In this document: one piece after another, positions 26,027 through 33,985 of the stretch
Position numbering within the stretch: position 1 is the stretch's first letter
Layout: each line of letters begins with the position of its first letter
Assembly (NCBI RefSeq): GCF_014773365.1
Contig: NZ_JACWUN010000019.1
Location: 1-45,280 of the forward strand
Source of the DNA: Pelovirga terrestris
GTDB lineage: Bacteria; Desulfobacterota; Desulfuromonadia; Desulfuromonadales; Geopsychrobacteraceae
Reading direction: 5' to 3'
DNA: 45,280 nt
Program-made: the position numbers and the translations under genes
Notes under the pieces: generated by a model
What the model saw: the letters and a program-made list of their open reading frames with translations, nothing else
Told to the model about the DNA's origin: nothing
The model's database searches: none

Positions 26027-26707
26027 TTAAGGTACGATCGAGGGTCGCGCTTGAGCTGAAGCTTCCAGGCTCTTGCAGATGTAGGATAGGCAGGTAGCTG
26101 CGCGCTGACCGTTGGTGGTGAGTTGGTAGAGTTTGTCCGATGTCTGGTCGATAAAGCCGGCCTCGCGCAGGGTTTTGAGATGAAAATTCACCTTGGTGTG
26201 ATCCTCAATCTCCAGTGCGCGGACCAGATCCATAAAACGCATCTGCCCCTGGCGACTTAACAGCTGCAGGGTTTGGCGGCGTAAGCTGTTGGCAAGGCCG
26301 TTGAATATTTTGTCCAGGTCGACCGCTTCGGTTTCTTCGCAAAAGCGGGCTTTTTGCAGGTTCAGCCGCACGGTTAACATCAGACCGTCAATTTTGAAGG
26401 GTTTGACAATGTAGTCATCCGCTCCCTGCTGCAAGGACTGGACAGCGTTCTGTACTGACGCATAGGCGGTCATGATGATGATGCGGGTGCGCGGGGCCTG
26501 CCTTCTGATCAGCGGGATGGCCGTCATGCCGTCGGTTCCGGGCATCACCAGATCGAGCAGGATCAGGTCAAAGGTCTCCAGCTGCAGTCGCTCCAGAGCA
26601 TCGTCAGCGCTCCGGGCCGCAACTGCCTGCAACCCTTCCTGTTCAAGAACTTCCACCAGGGTGGTACGCAGTTCCTGGTCATCATCAACGACAAGAATTT
26701 GATTCAT
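26027..26707 (-). CDS. Response regulator with ArsR-like winged-helix output
   Basis: A 226-residue regulator. Residues 1-120 are a full receiver domain: acidic DDD at 8-10, phospho-acceptor D52 (LLDLVMPGTDG), a conserved Thr/Ser and K in IVKPF. From about 135 the protein is not OmpR, NarL or NtrC type; it reads ANSLRRQTLQLLSRQGQMRF, then a helix-turn-helix with KVNFHLKTLREAGFI and a wing, the pattern of ArsR/HTH_20 winged helices. No ArsR metal-binding cysteine motif is seen. Its start overlaps the kinase stop (TAATG), so the two are a cognate pair. The likely targets include the adjacent cytochrome gene, an inference from position. Confidence 0.9.
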   Translation of the reverse strand: MNQILVVDDDQELRTTLVEVLEQEGLQAVAARSADDALERLQLETFDLILLDLVMPGTDGMTAIPLIRRQAPRTRIIIMTAYASVQNAVQSLQQGADDYIVKPFKIDGLMLTVRLNLQKARFCEETEAVDLDKIFNGLANSLRRQTLQLLSRQGQMRFMDLVRALEIEDHTKVNFHLKTLREAGFIDQTSDKLYQLTTNGQRAATCLSYICKSLEASAQARPSIVP

Positions 26708-28143
26708 TAGCCGGCTCTCTTTTCTGGCTTGTTCTCGCTGCGAAGGGGAAACTTCAGGGTGACCTGGGCACCACGAACCCCATCACGTGGGGCGATCTCA
26801 ATGGAGCCACCATGTTGGTTCATGATGCCGTAGCAGATGGAAAGGCCCAGACCGGTGCCCTGACCGACTTCTTTGGTGGTGAAAAAAGGCTCCATCACCC
26901 GGGCGAGATTTTCTGGTGAAATCCCGGTGCCGGTGTCCGTCACCCGGATAATAACCTCGTCAGCATCGACCCTGCCAGTAAGTTCAAGCGTTCCTCCTTC
27001 CGGCATGGCATCGATGGCGTTGAGAAACAGGTTGAGGAACAATTCTTCAAGTTTGATATGGCTGCCGTTCACGGGGGGAAGGGCCGTGATGTGATTGCTG
27101 AATTGATGGTTTGAGGAACGGTATGCAGCCATTTCCCACGCGGACTTGATGATGGGTTTTAACGACACCTGAACAAGTTCCGTGTCAGGTGTTTTTCCTC
27201 CGGCAAAGATCAGCAGCTCTTTGGCAATATGGGAGGATTTATCAATGCTTTTTTCGACCGTCGTCAGCCGTCCGGCGACTTTTTCCGGGAGGTCCTTGAT
27301 CTCCTGATGCTGGCGCAGCATTTCCATCTGCAACGAAGCATTGGCTAAAGGATTGTTGATTTCATGGGCAATGCCGGCAGCCAGACGACCGATGGCACTA
27401 AGTTTTTCACTGTTGGCCGCCAGCTGAAGACGTTCGGTGATCATCTCCTCACGCTGGTCCATGAAGGTGTCGAGGGCGTACATGAGAAAATGCAGGATAA
27501 TAAAGGCGCTGGTTGCCCGCCAGATTTCGATGGGCAGAAGCAGAACCGTTCCCGACGGGATCGCCCCGGTGAAAATGCCGTAAGCGACAAACGCCGCTCC
27601 CGCGCCGATAAAATTGTATGCTCCGCGCAACCCCTGTGTGATCAGTTGCCGGGCATAGAGAAAAAATCCTGCCGCGGTCAACAGGGTGGCCGGCAGGGCG
27701 ATCAGCAACCGCATGTCGTATTCGATGGAGCGTAGCATAGCAGCGTCGTTCCAGGGGAGAAGTAGCAACATATGCGTCAGGAAAATGATCAGCATCAGTC
27801 CGAAAAAGATCCATAACCACTGCCGTAAGTTTTTTAGCAATGAAGTATTCAGGGTGATGCCGAAAAGGAACAAAAACAAAAAAGAGACCAGCGCTATGAG
27901 CAAGCTGATGTGGCCGACATAAATCAATAAAGAGTCGGCGTCGATCAGGCGTAGGTGGCGGTACATCTCCAACCACTCGTGCAGGGCATGGAAAAAGGCA
28001 AAGATGGCCAGCAGCCAGAAAAGTCCGGCAATTTTGAGGTTGGTGAAGGATTTGCGCCGTGAGGTAATGGCGACGCCGATAGCAAAAAACACCGCCCCAT
28101 AAGGGAGAAAAACCAGAAAAATCTGGGTTGGGGTCATTTCCAT
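26707..28143 (-). CDS. Multi-pass membrane histidine kinase
   Basis: A 478-residue sensor kinase with about seven hydrophobic helices in residues 5-225 and almost no extracytoplasmic domain, suggesting that the membrane part itself senses. The kinase core has H260 in GIAHEINNPLANASL, an N box (LNLFLNAIDAMPEGG), DTGTGI and GTGLGL. There is no HAMP or PAS domain. The ATG at 28143 has GGAG five to six bases upstream; an ATG at 28137 overlapping the methyltransferase stop is an alternative. It overlaps genes on both sides, in an operon with an AEC transporter, a PrmA-like protein and its response regulator. Confidence 0.92.
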   Translation of the reverse strand: MEMTPTQIFLVFLPYGAVFFAIGVAITSRRKSFTNLKIAGLFWLLAIFAFFHALHEWLEMYRHLRLIDADSLLIYVGHISLLIALVSFLFLFLFGITLNTSLLKNLRQWLWIFFGLMLIIFLTHMLLLLPWNDAAMLRSIEYDMRLLIALPATLLTAAGFFLYARQLITQGLRGAYNFIGAGAAFVAYGIFTGAIPSGTVLLLPIEIWRATSAFIILHFLMYALDTFMDQREEMITERLQLAANSEKLSAIGRLAAGIAHEINNPLANASLQMEMLRQHQEIKDLPEKVAGRLTTVEKSIDKSSHIAKELLIFAGGKTPDTELVQVSLKPIIKSAWEMAAYRSSNHQFSNHITALPPVNGSHIKLEELFLNLFLNAIDAMPEGGTLELTGRVDADEVIIRVTDTGTGISPENLARVMEPFFTTKEVGQGTGLGLSICYGIMNQHGGSIEIAPRDGVRGAQVTLKFPLRSENKPEKRAG

Positions 28144-28751
28144 GTTTTCTCCAACAGGACCGTACTGAAATCATCCAGCAGGCGGTTTTTAATCAGGGTG
28201 CAGCCAAGGCTTTGGTAGCGCTTACGGATGTCAACGTTGTATTCCCATAAAATGCCGGATAGCAGGATGGTCGCACCCGCTGTCGCACGGGCAACCAGAT
28301 CTTCCGCGACATCGAGCAGAATATCGCCATAAATATTGGCCAGAATCAGATCAAACGCCGATTCCTTGAGGGTGTCAAGGGTCCCGCAGTGGTGAGTAAC
28401 GCTGTTCATCTGATTCAGGTCGCAGTTGTGGCGGGCGCTGGCAACGGCTGATTCTGCGACATCAACGCACCAGGCGTGACCACCAAAGAGTTTCAGGGCG
28501 GCAATAGAGAGGATAGCGGTGCCACTGCCGAGATCAAGAATCTTTGGTGGCCTGGAAAAACTCCAAGTCTCCATAATTTCGAGACAGCTGCGGGTGGTTT
28601 CATGATCGCCTGAGCCGAAGGCCCCACGTGCCATGAAGATGGTCCGGCGGTTGTGGTCCGAAACGGCTGTGTCGGGAGGAACAATGATCAAGCTTTCGCC
28701 GATCAGCAGGGGGGTGAAATCGGTGTGGGGACCAGCGGTTGGGGTCGTCAT
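28134..28751 (-). CDS. PrmA-like SAM-dependent methyltransferase, short form
   Basis: A 205-residue class I methyltransferase resembling the catalytic domain of ribosomal protein L11 methyltransferase: GAFGSGDHETTRSCLE (PrmA usually FGTGTHPTT), motif I LDLGSGTAILSIAALKLFGG, VDVAESAVASARHN, the motif IV region LANIYGDILLD, and LLSGIL. PrmA of E. coli has 293 residues; the N-terminal substrate-recognition domain is missing here, and motif IV reads NIYG rather than NIL. It may therefore modify another protein. It overlaps the AEC transporter by 4 bases and the kinase by 10, so it is firmly in this operon. Confidence 0.85.
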   Translation of the reverse strand: MTTPTAGPHTDFTPLLIGESLIIVPPDTAVSDHNRRTIFMARGAFGSGDHETTRSCLEIMETWSFSRPPKILDLGSGTAILSIAALKLFGGHAWCVDVAESAVASARHNCDLNQMNSVTHHCGTLDTLKESAFDLILANIYGDILLDVAEDLVARATAGATILLSGILWEYNVDIRKRYQSLGCTLIKNRLLDDFSTVLLEKTWK

Positions 28752-29695
28752 GGCAACAGTTCTGTTCCTTTGAGGATCAGCAGGATGATGGTGTAACTGA
28801 CCGCCGACAAGAGGGTGGAGAGCATGACGATGGAGCCGGCCAGTTCAGCGTCCCCCTTCATCTGATGGGCCATGATGTAGGTGGCGGTCGCGGCCGGGGT
28901 TGCCGCCATGAGAATGCCGATTCCCAGATCCTGACCACTGACGCCGAGGGGCAAGAGGATCGCGGTGGCGATCAGGGGGAGCAGGGCGAGCTTGATCAGG
29001 GTCGCCAGCCCGGCGATTTTTAAATCACCTTTAAGTTGGCCTAAAGAAAATGTGCCACCGATGGCTAACAGCGCCAGTGGCAGGGACAGGCCGGTGGAGA
29101 TATCGAGGGCACGGTCGATGATGATCGGCAGGGGCAGCTCAAAAAAGCTCCACAACAGACCGAGGAAAGAGGCGACAATCAGCGGGTTCAGCGCCAATTG
29201 GCGCAGCCAGTTGGTGTTCCCCCCGTGCTGACGCCCCTGATGGGGTAGCAACAGCGCGAGAATGGCAAAAAAGTTCAGCACCGGCACTAAAAAGCCCATG
29301 AGAATACCGGCACTGGTCAATCCCTCTTCGCCGTAAGCATTCATGCAGATAGCCAAGCCGACGTAAGCCAGATTGCCGCGGAAGGAACCCTGGCTGAAGC
29401 TCCCCTTGACCGGACCGGGATAGCGCCGTACACCGGCATAGCTGTAAGAGACCAAAAAGCCGGCAGCGATGGCTACAGACGAGCCGATGACCAGTCCGGG
29501 ATTAAAAAACACGTTGAAGTCGGCTTGACCAATGCGGTGGAACAGCAGCAGGGGGAGAAAGACCACATAAACCAGTTTGTTGGTTTGTTTGAGAAAACCC
29601 TCATCCATTAATCCCAGGCGCCGCAGTAGAGTGCCCAGGCCGATCACCAGAAAGACCGGCAAGACAATAATAATGGTTTCGATAAACGGGTGCAT
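28748..29695 (-). CDS. AEC family transporter (auxin efflux carrier type)
   Basis: A 315-residue permease with about ten transmembrane helices and the AEC-family layout: an N-terminal half beginning MHPFIETIIIVLPVFLVIGLG, a conserved SFRGNLAYVGLAICMNAYGEEG segment and a C-terminal half with ATPAATATYIMA. Bacterial members export or import small organic acids such as malate; the substrate here is unknown. The start at 29695 has AGGAGAAG 5-8 bases upstream, and an upstream in-frame start is rejected. It is the first gene of the operon with the PrmA-like methyltransferase, kinase and regulator. Confidence 0.9.
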   Translation of the reverse strand: MHPFIETIIIVLPVFLVIGLGTLLRRLGLMDEGFLKQTNKLVYVVFLPLLLFHRIGQADFNVFFNPGLVIGSSVAIAAGFLVSYSYAGVRRYPGPVKGSFSQGSFRGNLAYVGLAICMNAYGEEGLTSAGILMGFLVPVLNFFAILALLLPHQGRQHGGNTNWLRQLALNPLIVASFLGLLWSFFELPLPIIIDRALDISTGLSLPLALLAIGGTFSLGQLKGDLKIAGLATLIKLALLPLIATAILLPLGVSGQDLGIGILMAATPAATATYIMAHQMKGDAELAGSIVMLSTLLSAVSYTIILLILKGTELLP

Positions 29696-29836
29696 GGGGC
29701 TTCTCCTGATAGCGTCGCTAAAATAGATCAAAACCAGGCTATTGTCTATTGCCCATCCGTCCTGAAGGTAGCCGTTGGTTCAGGCAGATTGTTATTGACC
29801 AAACAGGATGCTTGACCTACAATTCCATATTCAGGT

Positions 29837-29854
29837 TTCACTATGTTTAGTGAA
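29837..29854. promoter_or_regulatory. Dyad TTCACTA-N4-TAGTGAA in a divergent promoter region
   Basis: A perfect 7-bp inverted repeat with a 4-base spacer, in the 291-bp region between the divergent AEC transporter and TlpA genes. It has the size and placement of a dimeric repressor or activator site. No clear sigma-70 hexamer pair was found around it. Confidence 0.35.
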
Positions 29855-29986
29855 GGTTGGATGTTGTAAGATGTTGTCAGCCCTGCTTTTGTGGCAAAGC
29901 ACATTGTAACCCCAGTTCACTGATACTACACTGCTCGCCTGCTCTTAATGAATCAGACAAGCCTATAGCAAAAAAGAGGAACGCTT

Positions 29987-30511
29987 GTGTTGTTTAAAAA
30001 AATATCTGCTCTGATCGTCGTTGTTAGTGGCTTGCTCCTGCTCTCGGGCTGTCCGGGTGGGCCACCGCCATCCTCCGTTGTGATAGGGGAACCGGCCCCG
30101 GAATTCACCCTGCTGACTATGGAGGGGGAAAGGGTCTCGCTCTCCGATTTTCGTGGGCAGGTGGTGGTGCTCAATTTCTGGGCAACCTGGTGCCCCCCAT
30201 GTCGTGAAGAAAAACCGACCATGGAGCAACTGTACCAACAGAAAAAAAATGATGGTCTGGTGATTCTGGCGGTCAATGTTGAGGAAAACCCCCATCAGGT
30301 GGTCAGTCAGTATCTGTTACAGCACTCCTACAGCTTCCCCATCCTTTTGGATGGCATCAAGGCGGAAGTGCAGGGGCTCTATGGTGTTTTTCGCTACCCG
30401 GAATCCTATATTATCGATCGGGATGGTATCGTGGTTGACCATTTTATCGGCGGGCGGGACTGGATGAATAGCTCAACCTACGGCAAGATCGAATCCCTGT
30501 TGAAAAACTGA
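29987..30511 (+). CDS. TlpA-like thioredoxin-fold lipoprotein
   Basis: A 174-residue thiol:disulfide oxidoreductase. The lipobox LLSGC places the lipid-modified cysteine at C22, so it is membrane-anchored and faces the periplasm. The thioredoxin fold (about 32-174) is of the AhpC/TSA-TlpA type with active site WCPPC (C69, C72) and the GVFRYPESYIIDRDG cis-proline region. It starts with GTG at 29987, preceded by AGAGGA at good spacing. It should be reduced by the CcdA protein encoded 15 bases downstream and act in cytochrome c maturation or disulfide reduction, which fits an organism with multiheme cytochromes. Confidence 0.93.
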   Translation: MLFKKISALIVVVSGLLLLSGCPGGPPPSSVVIGEPAPEFTLLTMEGERVSLSDFRGQVVVLNFWATWCPPCREEKPTMEQLYQQKKNDGLVILAVNVEENPHQVVSQYLLQHSYSFPILLDGIKAEVQGLYGVFRYPESYIIDRDGIVVDHFIGGRDWMNSSTYGKIESLLKN

Positions 30512-30526
30512 TAAGGCTTTTATTTC

Positions 30527-31279
30527 GTGGTTATTGGTAGCGACATAACAATCTGGATTGCCTTTATTGCTGGAGTTCTCTCGTTTGCCTCACCTTGTGT
30601 GATTCCTCTGGTGCCCTCGTATCTGACTTATATCACCGGTATGTCTTTTGGCGAACTGGATCATTCTCAGCACGATACCAAGGCCAGAACCCGGGTGTTT
30701 ATCCACAGCCTGATTTTTATTGCCGGTTTTTCAGTTGTTTTTATCACCCTCGGCGCCATGGCTGGTCTGGCGTCAGCCTCGGTACAGTACTATCTGCGTG
30801 AAAGCCTGGGCGTGATTCAGAAGGTCGGCGGGGTGGTTATCTTTCTGTTTGGTGTTCATTTAAGTGGGTTGTTCCGCTTTACCTCCCTGTTGGGGGAAAA
30901 GCGCCTCCATGTGCGCAACAAGCCCGCCGGGTTTATTGGTACCTTCGTGGTGGGCATCGCTTTTGCTGCTGGCTGGACCCCCTGTATCGGCCCGATTTTA
31001 GGAGCCATCCTGGCCATTGCTGCCGGCAGTACCGGTGGTGTTTGGCAGGGGGTGTTGCTGCTGAGTTTCTATTCTGCCGGACTGGGAATACCGCTGCTCA
31101 TATCCGGACTGCTGTTTCATTCCTTCCTGAATTTCTTCGATCGTTTCAAGCGCTATATCCGCTTTGTCGAAATTGCGACCGGGGTGCTGCTGATGACAGC
31201 CGGGGTGCTTTTGTTCTTCGATCAGTTTGGCCGTATTGCCATTTTTCTGTACCAGGTTTTCCCCACCGACCTGGGCTGA
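30527..31279 (+). CDS. ccdA: CcdA-type cytochrome c biogenesis protein
   Basis: A 250-residue membrane protein of the CcdA/DsbD-beta family with about six helices. The two redox cysteines sit in the expected contexts: C24 in FASPCVIPLVPSY and C153 in GWTPCIGPILG. It passes electrons from cytoplasmic thioredoxin across the membrane to periplasmic partners, here most likely the TlpA-like lipoprotein just upstream. A GTG start at 30527 is used; the nearest AAGG is rather far, suggesting coupling to the upstream gene. The pair precedes the fur-feoB cluster without being obviously part of it. Confidence 0.92.
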   Translation: MVIGSDITIWIAFIAGVLSFASPCVIPLVPSYLTYITGMSFGELDHSQHDTKARTRVFIHSLIFIAGFSVVFITLGAMAGLASASVQYYLRESLGVIQKVGGVVIFLFGVHLSGLFRFTSLLGEKRLHVRNKPAGFIGTFVVGIAFAAGWTPCIGPILGAILAIAAGSTGGVWQGVLLLSFYSAGLGIPLLISGLLFHSFLNFFDRFKRYIRFVEIATGVLLMTAGVLLFFDQFGRIAIFLYQVFPTDLG

Positions 31280-31328
31280 CTTTTCTACGTCTTTTTGCTT
31301 GATCTTTCGGCTCTCTTGTTCTAGCTTT

Positions 31329-31343
31329 TGAAACTCAATTTCA
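31329..31343. promoter_or_regulatory. Small dyad TGAAA-N5-TTTCA before fur
   Basis: An AT-rich inverted repeat 26 bases before the Fur-family start. Fur-type regulators often bind A/T-rich dyads near their own genes, but this does not match the 19-bp Fur box well. Low-confidence candidate operator. Confidence 0.22.
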
Positions 31344-31368
31344 TTAGCGTGCAAGAGGAGTGATTGCC

Positions 31369-31794
31369 ATGGATCGTGCTTCAGTCTTTAATCAGTATCT
31401 GCGTACCAAGGGGTTGAAAAATACCCGCCAGCGCATGATTATTCTTGAGACCTTTCTGGCTTCTGCCTCACATTATTCGACCGAAGAGCTCTACCAGGTG
31501 CTGCGCACAGATCATCCGCGCATCGGCTATGCCACCGTGCATCGAACCCTGAAACTGTTTGCCGAGTGTGGTATTGCTACTGAATTAAACTTCGGCGATG
31601 GTCAGGCCCGTTTTGAACCTCTCTATACGGATCATCATCATGACCATCTGGTATGTACCCGCTGCGGCAAGATTATTGAGTTCATCGAGCCACGGATCGA
31701 GCAACTGCAGCGCGAGGTGGCGCAGCGTTATGACTTTACGGTCGACAGTCATCGCCACGAACTCTACGGTCGTTGTATTAACTGCAGCCAGTAA
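31369..31794 (+). CDS. Fur family transcriptional regulator
   Basis: A 141-residue Fur-family repressor. The N-terminal winged helix includes KNTRQRMIILETFL and the recognition region GYATVHRTLKLFAECGIA. The dimerisation part has HHHDHLVCTRCGKIIEF and a second zinc-type pair ELYGRCINC, giving the structural CxxC sites of Fur/PerR/Zur proteins. The metal cannot be assigned by eye; its place 40 bases before feoB supports iron. The start is ATG at 31369 with GAGGAG 8 bases upstream; the GTG at 31360 lies within that site and is rejected. Confidence 0.92.
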   Translation: MDRASVFNQYLRTKGLKNTRQRMIILETFLASASHYSTEELYQVLRTDHPRIGYATVHRTLKLFAECGIATELNFGDGQARFEPLYTDHHHDHLVCTRCGKIIEFIEPRIEQLQREVAQRYDFTVDSHRHELYGRCINCSQ

Positions 31795-31833
31795 TCCTGA
31801 CCCTGTCCTTTTAAGCCTGAATACAACAAAGAA

Positions 31834-33801
31834 ATGACTGATATGTCTGACTCCGTTTCGCCATTGCCCAAAGTTATTCTTGTTGGTCACCCGAATGTCG
31901 GCAAAAGTGTTTTATTTAATGCCCTGACCGGGGCCTACGCTACAGTCTCCAATTATCCCGGAACCTCGGTCGAGGTATCCTCAGGCAACTGTGTGATCGG
32001 CGAACAGCGCTACGAGATTCTCGATACCCCCGGTATGTATTCAATGATGCCGATTACCGAAGAAGAGCGGGTCGGCAGACAGATCCTGCTTCATGAAGAT
32101 CCTCACGTTGTGGTGCATGTCATTGATGCGCGCAATATTGAGCGCATGCTCCCGATGACCTTGCAGTTGGTCGAAGCTGGTCTGCCAATTGTTCTGGTTG
32201 TCAATATCCTTGATGAAGCCGAGCGCCTTGGCATGAAACTCGATCTGGAACAATTGCAGCAGCGCCTCGGGGTCCCGGTCGTCGGCGCAGTGATGAAGCG
32301 CAAGATCGGCCTTGAAGAGCTCTTTGCCGCCATCAAAGACTATCGCGTCTGCCCGCATAAGGTGTTTGTTTATCGCAATGACCTTGAACAAGATATTACT
32401 GCCGTTGTCCGGTTGCTGAACGGGGAGTATCGGTTAAGTAAACGCGCTTTGGGCATGCTGCTGATTCAGGGGGATGAGGATATCAAGCAGTTGGTCGAGC
32501 AGCAGGAGGATAGCGACCAGCATAACGAGCTGGTTGAAGTGCTGCGGGAAATCCGCTTTCGCCGCCGTGCTGATCTGCATTTGCAGATCGGCATGGAGCG
32601 ACGCCATATCGGCAAGCAGATGCTTGACGGTGTCGTCACCCAGACGCAGGCAGCGCAAGAAACCTTTGGCGAAAAACTATCCGGTTGGATGATGAACCCT
32701 TACACCGGCGTGCCGCTGTTACTGCTGGTGGTCTATCTCGGCCTTTTCCAGTTTGTCGGTGTGTTCGGGGCCGGAACCCTGGTTGATTTTCTCGAAGGAT
32801 TTCTGTTTGAAGAGTACATCAACCCGCCGGTTATTGCCTTTGCACAAAACTATCTGACGGCGGAATGGCTGTTCGAGCTGATCGTCGGTGAATACGGGGT
32901 CTGGACCCTGGGCGTGCGCTACGCCGTCGCCCTGGTGCTGCCGATTGTCGGCTCCTTTTTTCTGGTCTTTTCGGTGCTTGAAGACAGCGGCTATCTGCCG
33001 CGCCTGGCGATGATGCTCGATCGTATCTTCAAGAAGATCGGTCTCTCCGGCCGGGCGGTTATCCCCATGGTGTTGGGTTTTGGTTGCGATACCATGGCCA
33101 CCCTGGTGACCCGCACCCTGGAAACGACCCGCGAGCGGGTGATTTCAACCCTGTTGCTGGCCCTGGCCATCCCCTGCAGCGCCCAACTCGGCGTGATTCT
33201 CGGGCTCTTGTCCTCCGCGCCGCCCGCCCTGGCGGTGTGGACCATCTTCCTGCTGGGTGCTTTTTTGCTGGTCGGTGTATTAGCTGATCGCCTGCTGCCG
33301 GGGGAAAAGCCGGTCTTCTATATGGAGATTCCACCGCTGCGGCGACCACAGTTGTACAATGTCGCCGTTAAAACCCTGACCCGCATGAAGAGTTATTTCT
33401 TTGAAATCTTCCCCCTGTTTATTCTCGCCTCGGTGATTCTCTGGGCAGGTAAGATGACCAATACCCTGGATGTGGTCATTGCCGGGCTGTCACCGGTGGT
33501 CAGAGCGATTGGTCTGCCCACCGAAGCCACCACCGCTTTTGTGTTCGGTTTTTTCCGCCGCGACTTTGGCGCTGCCGGGTTGTATGATCTGCAGATGGCC
33601 GGTGTGCTCAGTGTCACCCAGTTGACGGTTGCCGCTGTCACCCTGACCCTCTTTGTCCCCTGTGTTGCCCAGTTTTTGGTGATGTTCAAGGAGCGTGGCT
33701 TCCGCATCGCGGTCGCTATTTTTGTTTTTGTAACGGCTTTTGCCTTCGGTTCGGGGTGGCTGCTCAACCGGATGTTGGTCGCTACCGGCCTGTTGCAATG
33801 A
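31834..33801 (+). CDS. feoB: Ferrous iron transporter FeoB
   Basis: A 655-residue Fe2+ transporter. The N-terminal G domain has G1 GHPNVGKS, G2 YPGTSVE, G3 DTPG and G4 NILD; a helical GDI-like linker covers about 170-280. The membrane part contains the two Gate segments, including IPMVLGFGCDTMATLVTRTLE with the conserved cysteine and IPCSAQLGVI. It is shorter than E. coli FeoB (773), mostly in the linker and C-terminus. The ribosome binding site is poor for ATG 31834, and ATG 31843 is possible. The stop overlaps the start of a Cys-rich mini-protein, and a DtxR-FeoA gene follows, making one operon probably led by fur. Confidence 0.95.
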   Translation: MTDMSDSVSPLPKVILVGHPNVGKSVLFNALTGAYATVSNYPGTSVEVSSGNCVIGEQRYEILDTPGMYSMMPITEEERVGRQILLHEDPHVVVHVIDARNIERMLPMTLQLVEAGLPIVLVVNILDEAERLGMKLDLEQLQQRLGVPVVGAVMKRKIGLEELFAAIKDYRVCPHKVFVYRNDLEQDITAVVRLLNGEYRLSKRALGMLLIQGDEDIKQLVEQQEDSDQHNELVEVLREIRFRRRADLHLQIGMERRHIGKQMLDGVVTQTQAAQETFGEKLSGWMMNPYTGVPLLLLVVYLGLFQFVGVFGAGTLVDFLEGFLFEEYINPPVIAFAQNYLTAEWLFELIVGEYGVWTLGVRYAVALVLPIVGSFFLVFSVLEDSGYLPRLAMMLDRIFKKIGLSGRAVIPMVLGFGCDTMATLVTRTLETTRERVISTLLLALAIPCSAQLGVILGLLSSAPPALAVWTIFLLGAFLLVGVLADRLLPGEKPVFYMEIPPLRRPQLYNVAVKTLTRMKSYFFEIFPLFILASVILWAGKMTNTLDVVIAGLSPVVRAIGLPTEATTAFVFGFFRRDFGAAGLYDLQMAGVLSVTQLTVAAVTLTLFVPCVAQFLVMFKERGFRIAVAIFVFVTAFAFGSGWLLNRMLVATGLLQ

Positions 33802-33980
33802 TCTGCGGTTTCTGTCATCGCGAGCTGCCGGACAACCTTGAGGTTGATCCCAAGCGGCCTTCCTGTGGCAGTTGTTTTGGCGGTTGCAAAAAAATTCATT
33901 GCCCCTGGTGCGGTTATGCTAACCCCATACCTGGAAAAATGCTGCGACGATTGCTGTCTCCAACCAAGAAAAGAGGCTGA
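33798..33980 (+). CDS. Cys-rich 60-aa protein encoded behind feoB
   Basis: A 60-residue soluble protein beginning MICGFCHRELP. Seven cysteines are arranged as C3xxC6, C23xxC26xxxC30 and C35xxC38, with H34 beside the last pair; CPWCGYANP looks like a zinc-ribbon knuckle, and C23-C35 could bind a second metal or a cluster. The tail is basic. Its ATG overlaps the FeoB stop (ATGA), and it ends 5 bases before the DtxR-family gene. It is not the membrane-anchored FeoB-associated protein or a classical FeoC, but it holds the FeoC position. A role as a metal or redox sensor or adaptor for FeoB is inferred. Confidence 0.85.
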   Translation: MICGFCHRELPDNLEVDPKRPSCGSCFGGCKKIHCPWCGYANPIPGKMLRRLLSPTKKRG

Positions 33981-33985
33981 ACAAG

